Positions 26,068 to 35,535 of a stretch of DNA of 64,000 nt are shown here, in pieces. Both the position numbers and the translations under genes were made by a program. The DNA comes from Pseudomonadota bacterium. Its GTDB lineage: Bacteria; Desulfobacterota; Syntrophobacteria; Syntrophobacterales; Syntrophobacteraceae. The stretch covers positions 16,098 to 80,097 of the forward strand of contig JAEZXS010000300.1 in the NCBI GenBank assembly GCA_023442755.1, written 5' to 3'. Position 1 is the first letter of the stretch. Each line of letters opens with the position of its first letter. The notes below the pieces were generated by a model, which did no database searches, was not told where the DNA came from, and saw nothing but the letters and a program-made list of their open reading frames with translations.

Positions 26068-27209
26068 TACCATGTTGCGTTCAAGATGAAACTTGTGTAA
26101 GATGTAGCCCTCTCTCACAAAAAAAGGAGGGCGTGCTTATGACAAAGAAGATTGTTCTACCAGCCCAAGTTGTTCAGTCAGCACTCCAAGCGGCCGAGCA
26201 AACCAAGACAGCGGATGAGCTCCGGATGGCACAAACAGTAATTATCCCAACGCTCCTAAATGTTTCAGATAATCTCGTAGCTCAGATTATTGGCCGCTCT
26301 CGCATGACCGTTGTCAGGTTGCGAAAGGAATTCAAAAAGCGCTGCTCGGGACAACAACATCAGGATAGAAATTGGGGCGGTCGCCGATACGGCTATATGT
26401 CTGTGGAACAGGAACGCCAATTTCTTTCGCAGTTCTTTGATCAAGCTTCGCAAGGGGGCATTTTGGTTGTGAGCGACATTAAGCGGGCCTTTGAGGCCCT
26501 GGTGGGACGGAATGTCGCCAAAACTACCATTTATCGAATGTTGGAACGGCATGACTGGCGAAAAATCATGCCCCGACCAAAACATCCGAAAAGCGATCCC
26601 GAAGCCCAGGAGGGCTTTAAAAAAACTCCGAAAAATGGTGGTTAGATGCGCCGAAGAACTGGCCTGCGCAGGAGTGCGTCTCCGATTAATGTTTCAGGAC
26701 GAGGGGTGTTTCGGCAGGATCAGCAACCCGCGACGCTGCTGGGCACCGCGGGGAACGCGGCCTGATGTGCCGGCACAAATAGTGCGCGAGTACACTTATG
26801 CGTATGCGGCGCTATCTCCCCACGACGGCGTCATGGATTCCTTGATCTTGCCGCAGGTAAATGAAGAGGCCATGTCTATTTTCTTGCGAGAGGTAAGTGT
26901 TCGGCATGCCGATGAGTTCATTCTCATGGTCATGGATGGAGCCGGATGGCATAAAGCCAGGGCGCTTGAAGTCCCAGGCAACATGGCCCTGTTCTTCCTG
27001 CCGCCTTATAGCCCGCAACTCAATCCAGTCGAGCACATCTGGGATAGCATCCGGGAAAATGATTTCAGGAACGAAGTGTTCAACAGTCTCGAAGGTGTAG
27101 AGAACCAATTACTTCGGGCTCTGTCGGGCCTTGAGGGAAACCCCGAATCAGTGGCGAGCATGACAGGCTTCCCGTGGATTGTCGGCATCAACTAGAACGC
27201 TACTTAGTA
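26068..27209 (+). mobile_element. IS630-type insertion sequence
   Basis: A transposase gene is flanked by imperfect inverted repeats. The left end CCATGTTGCGTTCAAGATGA at 26070 matches, in reverse complement, the right end CTAAGTAGCGTTCTAGTTGA at 27207 in about 15 of 20 positions. TA dinucleotides at 26068-26069 and 27208-27209 are the expected target duplication of this family. Total length is about 1.14 kb. It lies immediately after the three-gene unknown operon. Confidence 0.85.
26139..27195 (+). CDS. IS630-family transposase in two overlapping frames
   Basis: The first frame (26139-26645) encodes a helix-turn-helix domain (ADELRMAQTVIIPTLLNVSD..., then SDNLVAQIIGRSRMTVVRLRKEF) and ends PKNGG. 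The second (overlapping to 27195) carries the DDE catalytic domain: FQDEGCFGRI, LMVMDGAGWHKA and LPPYSPQLNPVEHIWDSIREN. They join at a run of seven A (26619-26625, context CTTTAAAAAAAC), where a shift of one base onward (or two back) fuses them into one transposase. Slippage-controlled expression is common in IS elements. A real single-base loss cannot be excluded. Confidence 0.85.
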
Positions 27210-27387
27210 TGAAAGCCTATTGAAAGAGTTGGAAGAAAAAGGTTCCGCAAGCATTATACAAATAGATCTTTTAGAAAGAAGGATAAACTAGTTCCAAAAG
27301 AGATCGGACAAAAATAGTGATTTTACCATACTTGTTAATGAATGGCATGCTGATATGATAGGAATACTTAAAAATATAAAGTATTAG
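27208..27387 (+). pseudogene. Coding-like remnant after the IS
   Basis: One frame reads YESLLKELEEKGSASIIQIDLLERRIN, a TAG, then FQKRSDKNSDFTILVNEWHADMIGILKNIKY and TAG. The composition is protein-like and AT-rich, as in the preceding three-gene operon. It is in the same frame class as the 72-residue gene across the IS, but two stops lie between. It may be the end of a gene broken before or by the insertion. Confidence 0.3.
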
Positions 27388-27482
27388 CCTTAATAGGCTA
27401 AATATCGCTGAGTTGTCCTGGACAAAACTTGATTTGACACTGGGCCAGGATATCCCCTGTGATTGTCAATGACAGTGACATT

Positions 27483-27836
27483 TCAAAATTCTCGCTCAGG
27501 TTCTTTTCCACGTAGCGCTTTTTTGCCTTCGACGAAGGTTGCCATCGGCGTTCTAGCCTGGCAGCGTTTTCCCTGATGAGTTCCCTCGTTATTGTACCTG
27601 TCCATGAAGAGATCAAGATCTTCCTGTAGCATCTCAATATCCGAGTAAATCTTCTTGCAGAAAGTGATCCGGTAGAACTCGTTTAGCACTGTTTGATGGA
27701 ACCGCTCACATATATCATTGGTCTGCGGACTTTTACTTTGGTTCGTGTGCTAGATATCGTTTAGCTGCAAAAAGAGATGGTAGGGGTGCCGATCCGGGGC
27801 GCCGGAGTATTCGGTTCCCCTGTCCGTGAGGACCCT
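27483..27836 (-). pseudogene. IS481-family transposase relic
   Basis: A minus-strand frame with one internal stop encodes RVLTDRGTEYSGAPDRHPYHL, then SKSPQTNDICERFHQTVLNEFYR and DLDLFMDRYNNEGTHQGKRCQ, the catalytic end of an IS481/rve transposase with its D and E residues. The N-terminal half and the helix-turn-helix are missing, so it is inactive. A parallel frame continues to 27398. Confidence 0.8.
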
Positions 27837-28374
27837 CCTGATTAAGAGTCAGCTGGTCCAGAAGGTTTAACGCCGGCAGGTTTTACGGCCTGCTCCCCTG
27901 AGCCTTTTGACGGATACAAATTCCCTTCAGGGTCTAACAATCAGAGAACCTCGCTAACTCCATTTTTCGGCAATTCATGGATTCTGAGTGAATTTGACCC
28001 TGATTGTTCTACCTGCCCTGTAATGTTTCTGGTATCTCTCCTCCTCCAAAAGTGGAAGAACATAACTCAGATATTGAGGCAATTTGTTCCTGCTCAACAG
28101 ATATTCGCCTAATGAAGCGTAGCGGGGTGAAAAAATGGCCAGCCCGGATCCTCATACCATGACACTTGCGTATCAAATTTAAATTGTAGTATAAATTCAT
28201 CGCCAAGTACGGGGTCTGGAGATTTCATCCAGGTCAACCCAATGCAGCGCGACCGGGTAGGTGCGACCTCAAAGCGAGTCGGCAGCCGGCAGTGTTGTGC
28301 TGTTGCTCTTCGTCGAAAACAAAACAGATCATAAACACAAGGTTCTTGATTTTAATCCAGGTAGGGGCGATTCG
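27837..28374. other. Gene-free stretch after the IS481 relic
   Basis: No credible gene. The DNA probably includes remains of the IS481-type element. Short hairpins such as CCGGCAGGTTTTACGGCCTG near 27873 are weak. Confidence 0.4.
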
Positions 28375-28758
28375 ATGCGTGTGAGACTCAATTTTATAGC
28401 TATTTGTTTGTATTTCTTGCCTGTATTCTTTTTTGCCGTGGGACCTGCACTAGCGGCTGTTGATGTCCCGGACAAGCTTAAAGAATTTCCGCTCTACAGC
28501 GGATCGAAAATCATCCAGGCAATGGATATGGATAATAATGCAATGCTGAGCGCGACTGTTAAGGCAAGCCCCGATTCCGTTTCAGACTTCTATAAAAATG
28601 GCATGAAAGGCAAGGGATGGAAGCTGGCAATGCAGATGGACCAGGACAATTCAAAGGTGCTGCATTTTCAGAAAGATAATATGATTTTTCAGGTAACGAT
28701 CGAGGGCGAAGAGCAAGGTGATTTGACTACCTATAATCTTATGGTATCCTCAAAATAG
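28375..28758 (+). CDS. Secreted small protein of unknown function
   Basis: A 127-residue protein with a clear signal peptide: MRVR, a hydrophobic core (LNFIAICLYFLPVFFFAV) and a likely cleavage after GPALA. The mature part starts VDVPDKLKEFPLYSGSKIIQ and has two repeats of a fold seen in small periplasmic proteins (SPDSVSDFYKNGMKGKGWKL, then LHFQKDNMIFQVTIEG). GTAGGGGCGATTCG precedes ATG 28375; the frame is open further upstream but that part lacks a ribosome binding site. The protein is probably periplasmic. Confidence 0.75.
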   Translation: MRVRLNFIAICLYFLPVFFFAVGPALAAVDVPDKLKEFPLYSGSKIIQAMDMDNNAMLSATVKASPDSVSDFYKNGMKGKGWKLAMQMDQDNSKVLHFQKDNMIFQVTIEGEEQGDLTTYNLMVSSK

Positions 28759-28837
28759 CGAAATAGCCATCCAAAAAGGATTAGTTGATATCATTAGTTG
28801 ACGTGGCAGACTTTTGCCCGGCCTCTTGTCATTCGGA

Positions 28838-28861
28838 CCCGGATACAAGCAAGTATCCGGG
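28838..28861. other. Perfect 9-bp hairpin in the gap before the PAS gene
   Basis: CCCGGATAC-AAGCAA-GTATCCGGG. The 429-base gap 28759-29187 lies between convergent genes and has no gene; this hairpin could terminate transcription, but no T run follows on either side. Confidence 0.4.
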
Positions 28862-29187
28862 CCACTAATCACTCGTGAACACTATCTGATTTTCTTCAGA
28901 GTTGCCTTAAAACAATTAGCATTGATAGATGCCTTCCGTCCCGCTATCGCAAGCTTCCAGGAATCGCTACTGTCTGAAGGGATTTTGGTTTCTGCCTTCG
29001 ATCGACCCTCGCGCCAGGGCAATGGATTGATTGCAGAAAAGCGCAGGCTGCTGGAAGGCCAGGCGGTATACTTGTCGGACGGCAGGTCACGGATGACCGA
29101 CAGCTCAGGGCGCGGGTGCCGGTTCATAGGCAGGAGGCTTTCTGCTCCCAATCGGTCTCTGCCACTGGCTCTCGCTAAAAAGTACTC

Positions 29188-30699
29188 TCAAGGGGAATTC
29201 TCGCTGTCGTAACCATATGTATGGAAGATATCGAGAATGGTCCTGGAGACATACTCCTCCTCCCGGTAAAGGAAAGCCTTGTTCAAGGCTTTGGTCACCT
29301 CCGCTATCCTGTTGTATGCCGAACTCACGCTACCGAGATAGTGGCGCATGTCTTCCATTATCAGAGCCATCCCGGCGGCCGTTTCTTTGGAATCCTCCCC
29401 GTTTGCGAGCCCGCCGATAAGCTTGTCGAGCAACGTCATCAGGTCCAGTACGCTTTCTTTTGAATTCAGCAGGAGCATGAGATGAGTGTTCAGGTAATGG
29501 CACATGCTTCCCGCCGCATTGCGCAAAACCCTGTTTCGCTGGTTTTCCATGGCCAGGGTAATGTTGTGCAGGATGCCCTCGTGATAGAGCAGGCGTCCGG
29601 ACTCATCGACTTTGGCCCGCGCCGTCACGGCTACCTCGATTTCCTCGCCGGCTTTATTTTTCAGCCTGGTGTTCCTGCCTGTGACATGCCCCTTCCCATA
29701 AATCTCCGCAACAATGCCTTCCCGCTCCGAGACATCGACGTAGAAGTTTTCAATATTGCATGACAGCGCCTCTTCCTTCGAATCAAAACCCAGGAGTTCG
29801 AGCCCCGCATTGTTGATGTCCAGAAAGTTTCCCTCGGGAGTCAGCGTAAATGCCATATCCCCGGTTGATTGAAAGAAATCCCGGTATTTTGCTTCGCTCG
29901 CCCTGAGATCGTCACCGATTTTCTTCTCTTCGGTGATGTCTCTGATAACATGGTCGATCCTTCGTATTAGCCCTTTGTGTGAGAAAACTACATGCCCTTC
30001 GTCAAGTACCCACTTGACCTGTTTGTCATTGCTGAAAATCCTGTATTGCAGCTCATCGAATTCTGTTTCAGGCATATTGCGGTAAAACTCATTGACTTTG
30101 TCCACATCATCGGGATGAACGAAATCGAGAATGTGTATCTTTCCGCTGGTAAAATCCCTAAGGGGTATTCCATACAGGGCCTCGGCCGCAGGGTTGATCG
30201 AAGTGATGGAATGATCCGCAATGGACAGGGAAACCACAACTTCATGCATGGACAAGATGATGCTCTCCAGCCGATCCTTTACTTTTTGCAGATCGAGCCG
30301 GGTCTTGCGCCGCTCCGTGATGTCAGTCAGTGCCCCGAGTATCGAGCGGCTGCCCCCGCATTGCACGACGCTCACTTTCATCTCGATTACCGCTTCTCCA
30401 TCCGCCCTCGGCATGAGCAGTTCGATCGTATCTGGTAGATTGTCGGAAAAGAGCCGATCTCTACAGTATTGCATCACCCTTTCACGATCACATGGCGAGA
30501 TATGGCTGGAGAATTCCGAGTTGATGACCTGTTCGGATTTCTTCCGGGTTATGTCGAAAAAAGCCTGGTTCGCAAAGACTATGTTGCCCTCCCGGATGAT
30601 CACGACCCCATCATTGATGTGTTTCACTATGCCCTGGTAGTCGATATCTCCCCGGCATACCTTGATCTCCTCGGCATTCGCATATTGGCTTCGTTTCAT
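29188..30699 (-). CDS. Multi-PAS sensor protein, copy 1
   Basis: A 503-residue cytoplasmic protein with three PAS domains (about residues 20-135, 140-260 and 275-395; ITERRKTRLDLQKVK, ITEEKKIGDDLRAS and ILHNIT mark their ends). The C-terminal region (NAAGSMCHYLNTHLMLLLNSKESVLDL) looks like a histidine-kinase dimerisation helix with a candidate His, but no HATPase domain follows, so it probably does not act as a normal kinase. The ATG at 30699 has GAGGAATTCC upstream. A near-identical copy lies at 35536-36975. Gene 1 has 24 extra N-terminal residues. Confidence 0.85.
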   Translation of the reverse strand: MKRSQYANAEEIKVCRGDIDYQGIVKHINDGVVIIREGNIVFANQAFFDITRKKSEQVINSEFSSHISPCDRERVMQYCRDRLFSDNLPDTIELLMPRADGEAVIEMKVSVVQCGGSRSILGALTDITERRKTRLDLQKVKDRLESIILSMHEVVVSLSIADHSITSINPAAEALYGIPLRDFTSGKIHILDFVHPDDVDKVNEFYRNMPETEFDELQYRIFSNDKQVKWVLDEGHVVFSHKGLIRRIDHVIRDITEEKKIGDDLRASEAKYRDFFQSTGDMAFTLTPEGNFLDINNAGLELLGFDSKEEALSCNIENFYVDVSEREGIVAEIYGKGHVTGRNTRLKNKAGEEIEVAVTARAKVDESGRLLYHEGILHNITLAMENQRNRVLRNAAGSMCHYLNTHLMLLLNSKESVLDLMTLLDKLIGGLANGEDSKETAAGMALIMEDMRHYLGSVSSAYNRIAEVTKALNKAFLYREEEYVSRTILDIFHTYGYDSENSP

Positions 30700-31135
30700 G
30701 GAATTCCTCTGGATTGCTCTCCCCGCGGCAGTCCGCAAGTCTATTGGAAGAATCTGTCCCCAGGTTATCCTGCCCGGGCCGGACTGGTTCGCTATCCGCT
30801 CTGCTTTCAGGGGACTTAGGTCGAATATAAGTATTCTTGCTTAAGAAATAATTTTACATGTTCGCTATGGATTATCCAATTGATCTTTTCCTGTAAATGC
30901 CGATCGGACTTTGTGGATATGGCCGTGGAAGCAGAAGACTGAAATCGGGAACTACCCATTTGCCCGGATGCCGGCTTCGCCGAGCTCTTCGACTATGGTG
31001 AAATAGAGTCGGCCCTTAATGTCTTTTTCAGCAAAGCATTTGATTATATTAATCAATTGAGATATTTTGATTCGCACAAATCTCGGCAATTCTGCAAAAG
31101 ATGACGGTCAAATCATTATGACAAGGCGGCGTCGA
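30700..31135. other. Gene-free stretch upstream of PAS copy 1
   Basis: No gene on either strand. It is expected to hold the PAS promoter on the minus strand and the end of the DHH transcript. Confidence 0.4.
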
Positions 31136-32251
31136 TCAGGCCGCAGCCTTCTCCGGACATCTTTGCGGGATGGAATCCATGCCTATTTTGGCGAACAGCT
31201 TCTGTTTGATCTGCTCATGGAACACCCGCCACTTTCGCTCCTGGTATTCCGAATCCTCTCCCCCGGACAGAAATCCTACGCCGATCCTGAACCCGCCCGC
31301 CGAGATCTTGCCGCCTCCGTAGTAGTTGCCCACGCTGTCCTTGCCGAAGACCTCCTTGATGAACTCATCCGGATCGAGAGTCAGTTTTGTCGTCCGAAGG
31401 GAGCCGATGATCGCCTCCTGCATATCCGGACCTGTCATGATACCGTACACAACCGCCGTATGGATGTTCTCCTCGGTCACCAGAAAATCAGCCGTCTGGG
31501 GAATCGCATCGCGGTCCTCGGCGCGAATATAGCCCACGCCGGCTATGGAAAAGCTCTCCACCGTAACCTTATCCTGGAGGGCTTTTTGAATGACCGTCAG
31601 GGTCTTCTTCGAGCGGGCCTGGTTCATAATCTGCTCCAGCAGGTCCGGGTCCCGGTAATTGCTCAGAAAAGCCGCTGCATGGAAATCCTCCGGGCGCGCC
31701 CTGATCAGGCCGTTGGTGTCGGTAAGAATGCCGTGTGTAAGGGCCGTGGCCACCATCACGTGTTCCTTGCGGGACTTGTCCAGCTGCACCATCCCGGACT
31801 CGAGGTACTCCGCATAGATGGTCGCCGTCGCGCCGAATGTTCGCCGGATATCGTAACAGGCCGGCTCCAGGCGATGCTGCTGCTCATGATGGTCCACTAC
31901 AATCAGTGCGGGAACCCCTGCCTCCTCCAACCGGCTGACTATCTCCTCGGCGGTGGTCCCCTGGTTGTCCAAGTAAACCGCCCCCGAGTATTGCTTCCAG
32001 TCGATAGAGCTGTCGAAGCGGATGAGGTCGATGCCGAGCAGTTTGACCAGAGCGACATTTTGCTGGTGGCTGATTTTTCCCGCATAGACAATATCGCACC
32101 GGATATCGAATGCCGCGCTTATGATCTGGTGGGCCAGCGCCGAGGATATGCCGTCGGGGTCGGGAAAGTCCTGTAGCACGATGATATGCTTCTCGCCCCG
32201 ATGGGATTCGAGAACATCCATGATCTTTGGCGGATTGGTATTATTATCCAT
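31136..32251 (-). CDS. DHH-family phosphoesterase
   Basis: A 371-residue phosphoesterase of the DHH/DHHA1 superfamily (related to NrnA, RecJ and GdpP catalytic domains), which cleave small nucleotides, cyclic dinucleotides or short RNA. The motifs are visible: QDFPDPDGISSALAH (DHH motif I), then VYLDNQGTT and LIVVDHHEQQHRL, and a C-terminal GGKISAGGFRIGVGF corresponding to the GGH motif with Lys instead of His. The ATG at 32251 follows CAGGGATCATAT. The substrate cannot be called from sequence. Confidence 0.85.
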   Translation of the reverse strand: MDNNTNPPKIMDVLESHRGEKHIIVLQDFPDPDGISSALAHQIISAAFDIRCDIVYAGKISHQQNVALVKLLGIDLIRFDSSIDWKQYSGAVYLDNQGTTAEEIVSRLEEAGVPALIVVDHHEQQHRLEPACYDIRRTFGATATIYAEYLESGMVQLDKSRKEHVMVATALTHGILTDTNGLIRARPEDFHAAAFLSNYRDPDLLEQIMNQARSKKTLTVIQKALQDKVTVESFSIAGVGYIRAEDRDAIPQTADFLVTEENIHTAVVYGIMTGPDMQEAIIGSLRTTKLTLDPDEFIKEVFGKDSVGNYYGGGKISAGGFRIGVGFLSGGEDSEYQERKWRVFHEQIKQKLFAKIGMDSIPQRCPEKAAA

Positions 32252-32435
32252 ATATGATCCCTGTAGAGGTTGTAAGTACAATATAGTACACATGATCCTG
32301 ACAGGGTACGGGTGGGTGAGCAAATATATTGGCTGCCTGGTTTTACGGGGAACGGCTATAGGCGACCGCTATGACAAATTCCGCAGGGAAGACCCGCCGC
32401 TCGCCTGCAAGCGGGTTCTTCCCTGTTTTTTCCGG

Positions 32436-33989
32436 TTATTGCGGAATGTTGCCGTGCTTTTTGGGTGGAAGCGCCTGGCGCTTGCCACTGACTATTCTGA
32501 AGGATTCTATCAGGCGCGCTCTGGTTTCAGAAGGCATTATGACGCCGTCGATATACCCCCGCGAAGCCGCTATATAAGGATTACAGAGCAGGTTGCGGTA
32601 ATTGTCGATCATCTCCTGCCTCTTTGCCGCGGGGTCTGCGCTTTCATTGATGTCCCGGCGAAAGATGATGTTTGCCGCGCCTTCAGCGCCCATCACGGCG
32701 ATTTCGGACGTGGGCCAGGCATAATTGAAGTCGGACCGGAGGTCGCTGGAACACATTGCCATGTAAGAGCCGCCGTATGATTTCCTGATATTGAGGGTGA
32801 TTTTCGGCACGGTTGCTTCCGAGTAGCTCCAGAGCAGCTTTGCTCCGTGCCGGATAATACCTCCCCACTCCTGCTGCCTGCCGGGCATATAGCCCGGGAC
32901 ATCCGCGATCGTGAGCAGTGGTATGTTGAAGCAATCGCATGTCCGGATGAATCGCGCTGCCTTATCCGATGCATCGGTATCGAGGCAGCCCGCAAGCACT
33001 TTGGGCTGATTGGCTATTATCCCGACAGGCTTTCCGTCGAGACGGGCGAATCCAACGAGCAGATTCTGCGCAAAATACCGGTGCACTTCGAGGAAATCGC
33101 CGTTGTCCACAATCGAGCCAATCACCTCTTTCATGTCGTATGCCCTCTTCGCGTCGTCCGGGATGACGGAGTCGAGTTCCGGACACGAACGCTTCGGATC
33201 ATCGGTGGGCGCGATGCGGGGAGGGTCCTCCATGTTGTTGTCGGGAAAAAATGAAAGCAGCCGCTTGATCTGGTCCATGCAATCGGCATCGTTCTCGGCC
33301 GCGAACTGGGCCACCCCGCTCCTGGAGTTGTGGGCCATGGCTCCGCCAAGTTCTTCCTGGGTGACGACTTCACCCAGCACCGATCTGATGACGTCGGGGC
33401 CGGTAATGAACATCTGCCCCGTTCCCTTTACCATGAAAATGAAATCGGTCATCGCTGGAGAGTACACGGCGCCGCCGGCGCACGGTCCCATGATTGCCGA
33501 AATCTGCGGAACGACTCCCGATGCCATCGCATTGCCATAAAAAATATGTCCGTAGCCGGAGAGCGAATCGACACCTTCCTGAATCCTGGCGCCCCCCGAA
33601 TCGCAAAAGCCCACGATCGGCTTACCGGAGCGAAGGGAGAGGTCCATGACCTTGCAGATTTTTTTGGCGTGCATTTCGCCAAGGCTGCCCGCGCGGGAGG
33701 TAAATTCCTGTGCATACGCAAAAACCTGCCGTCCGTTCACGTCCCCGAAACCGGTCACGACCCCTTCCGCGGGGATGTCTGCCTTGTCGAGTCCAAAAAG
33801 AGTTCCCCGATGTTGTACAAACATGTCTATTTCACGGAAGCTGCCGGGATCGAAAAAATAGTTCAATCGTTCCCGGGCCGTCATCTTCCCGCGCTCATGC
33901 TGTTTGGCTACAGCGCCCGCTCCCCCCATCTCCAGGATTTTGGCTTCCCTCTTCCGGAGATCGTCGAGTTTATCCGAAACTGCTCCCAT
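32436..33989 (-). CDS. Acyl-CoA carboxyltransferase / biotin-dependent decarboxylase subunit
   Basis: A 517-residue carboxyltransferase of the PccB/MmdA type, which moves CO2 between biotin and an acyl-CoA (propionyl- or methylmalonyl-CoA being the common substrates). Seen are KQHERGKMTARERLNYFFDPGSFREID, the oxyanion segments CDSGGARIQEGVDSL and GPCAGGAVYSPAMTDFIFMVKGTG, and the second crotonase-like half (IADVPGYMPGRQQEWGGIIRHGAKLL, KSYGGSYMAMCSSDL). No biotin carboxylase or carrier gene is next to it. In an anaerobe it may belong to a methylmalonyl-CoA pathway. Confidence 0.9.
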   Translation of the reverse strand: MGAVSDKLDDLRKREAKILEMGGAGAVAKQHERGKMTARERLNYFFDPGSFREIDMFVQHRGTLFGLDKADIPAEGVVTGFGDVNGRQVFAYAQEFTSRAGSLGEMHAKKICKVMDLSLRSGKPIVGFCDSGGARIQEGVDSLSGYGHIFYGNAMASGVVPQISAIMGPCAGGAVYSPAMTDFIFMVKGTGQMFITGPDVIRSVLGEVVTQEELGGAMAHNSRSGVAQFAAENDADCMDQIKRLLSFFPDNNMEDPPRIAPTDDPKRSCPELDSVIPDDAKRAYDMKEVIGSIVDNGDFLEVHRYFAQNLLVGFARLDGKPVGIIANQPKVLAGCLDTDASDKAARFIRTCDCFNIPLLTIADVPGYMPGRQQEWGGIIRHGAKLLWSYSEATVPKITLNIRKSYGGSYMAMCSSDLRSDFNYAWPTSEIAVMGAEGAANIIFRRDINESADPAAKRQEMIDNYRNLLCNPYIAASRGYIDGVIMPSETRARLIESFRIVSGKRQALPPKKHGNIPQ

Positions 33990-34331
33990 ACCCTTCGATC
34001 CTTCCTATTTATTGACAGTGAAGGGTGAAGCCGGCTTCACCCCAAAGCCCGCAGAGCGCCATGAGAATGTGAAAAAGATGCCGCCCACAGGATGCGATCC
34101 GCGGGAACGAGTCGAACCGGCTATCCTAGGCTCTTACCGGGGTATGTCAAGGGGACAGGACGACGGGAAGGCAAAAGTCAAAAGGGAAAAGCTATAAGAA
34201 GCATAGGGATGGTAGTTTTTCGGGGAATCTCGAGAAAAACGAGGGGATATAATGCCGGTGGGCGGAATGGAGCGTCAGGCAGGATCGGCGACCCGGGGGG
34301 CCCCCGCAATCATAACAGCCCGCTCTTCCAA
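33990..34331. other. Gene-free stretch between toxin and carboxyltransferase
   Basis: No gene seen. CGGGGGGCCCCCG at 34294-34306 is a palindrome just downstream of the toxin stop and may act as a terminator for it. Confidence 0.4.
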
Positions 34332-34859
34332 CTACAGTTTTCCGGCTGACTCCAGGGCCATCCGGATGGTGGGCATCGGCAAAAGCAATGAGAGCGGAGA
34401 ATCCAAAAGCGGCAACGCGCCGTAGCTGGAATACCACTGTGCAACTCCGTCATCTTTGGCATCGATCAGCAGGGCGACTCCGCCCACTTCTTGAGAGGCG
34501 AGAAAACAGCGCCTGCCGGCTGACATAAGAAGCTGCCCTCCAAGCCCTCTGCCCTGCACAGGCTTATGCACAGCCAGACGACCGAGGCGAAAAACGGGCA
34601 CATCATGCCTCCCCAATCCTCGCTTGACGACTTCGGGGGTTTTGGAGAATTCTACCGAGGCAGGACTTACGGAGTAGAATCCAAGCACCACTGAGGTGTC
34701 ATCATCCCTGACCGCAACGAAAGTCTTGGCGCCTCCGCGGTTATGCGTTTGACGCGCGTGGCGGCGCAAGAAATCATTTAATGCAGCGTCACCACAATCG
34801 AATGCTTCCCGATTATGCCGCCTGGCAATCGGCTCTTCATGCCAAAGGGGAATTGTCAT
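34332..34859 (-). CDS. GNAT acetyltransferase toxin (TacT/AtaT-like)
   Basis: A 175-residue GNAT protein. The acetyl-CoA loop is seen in FRLGRLAVHKPVQGRGLGGQLL near residues 88-108, and the N terminus (REAFDCGDAALNDFLRRHARQ) is the standard start of tRNA-acetylating toxins of the TacT/AtaT group, which block translation by acetylating aminoacyl-tRNA. The start ATG overlaps the stop of the RHH antitoxin by four bases. This is a complete type II pair. Which tRNA it acts on is unknown. Confidence 0.9.
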   Translation of the reverse strand: MTIPLWHEEPIARRHNREAFDCGDAALNDFLRRHARQTHNRGGAKTFVAVRDDDTSVVLGFYSVSPASVEFSKTPEVVKRGLGRHDVPVFRLGRLAVHKPVQGRGLGGQLLMSAGRRCFLASQEVGGVALLIDAKDDGVAQWYSSYGALPLLDSPLSLLLPMPTIRMALESAGKL

Positions 34860-35134
34860 GGCATTGGAGGCAAAGCGTTCGCTGCCGCCAGCAGCTTCGA
34901 ATTTGGACGGGGCGGTTTCTCCAGGGCATCGAGTACGCGCAGACTATCACGTTCTGACAGTGAAACCCTTTCAGCCTGAGCAACCACGGCCTTTGCCGCT
35001 TGTATGGCGTTTCGCAGCACAAAACTGGTGAGATCGGTGTGCTCGTAAGCTACGGCACGCATCAACAGGGCCTTATCTTCCGGGCGGATTCTCAGCGACA
35101 TTCGGCTGTGATCTTCAATAGCTCTTCTTGGCAA
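34856..35134 (-). CDS. DUF1778-type RHH antitoxin (TacA-like)
   Basis: A 92-residue ribbon-helix-helix protein. The RHH is SRMSLRIRPEDKALLMRAVAYEHTDLTSFVLRNAIQAA and the C terminus (EKPPRPNSKLLAAANALPPMP) would wrap around the toxin. The start is TTG with GAGGAG at a good distance; no ATG lies nearby. It heads the toxin operon and likely represses it at the palindrome just upstream. Confidence 0.88.
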   Translation of the reverse strand: MPRRAIEDHSRMSLRIRPEDKALLMRAVAYEHTDLTSFVLRNAIQAAKAVVAQAERVSLSERDSLRVLDALEKPPRPNSKLLAAANALPPMP

Positions 35135-35152
35135 TTTATAATCTCCTCGCTA

Positions 35153-35195
35153 TGGTACGTATTCAAAACGTACACCATTCCGCATGGGCTGTCAA
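35153..35195 (-). promoter_or_regulatory. Promoter and operator of the RHH-GNAT operon
   Basis: On the minus strand TTGACA (35195-35190) is followed after 17 bases by TACGTT. The -10 lies inside an inverted repeat at 35153-35177 (TGGTACGT / ACGTACACCA). The overlap of promoter and palindrome fits autorepression. No gene is seen in the remaining gap up to 35535. Confidence 0.55.
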
Positions 35196-35535
35196 TGTGT
35201 GTACTTTCAAATATTTAGAAACTCCGGCATGCGATGTACCTGCCCAATTTGCAAAAATGGCTCCATCCGCCCATTCGGGTCCTGTCCTGGCCCAAAATTC
35301 ACCAAGTCCCGGCCTACTCCCGGCGACACCAAAGCCGGCCGAAAAAGGAAACTGACGAGGTTGCCGCGCGCCCGCCGTATCGGTCCTTACGACCGTGCCC
35401 TCACGCCCGGGCGAACCGGATTGATTCCACGGAAAACGCTGGCTGCCGGGGGGCCCGGCACCGCGGGTGATGCTTGGGAGGTAGGGTGCCATTTGCTCCC
35501 AGTCGAGCATCAATGGCTCCCGCCACGGGCCGTTC

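Noticed and set aside
26491..27195. Second transposase frame as an independent gene
   Set aside because: Its start lies within the first frame and the catalytic domain needs the N-terminal part. The A7 run explains the split.
28009..28206. Short minus-strand frame in the IS481 relic region
   Set aside because: No ribosome binding site or recognisable sequence, and it sits in degraded insertion DNA.
29188..30699. PAS protein called as a histidine kinase
   Set aside because: No HATPase domain follows the candidate His helix in either copy, so kinase activity is not supported by this chain alone.
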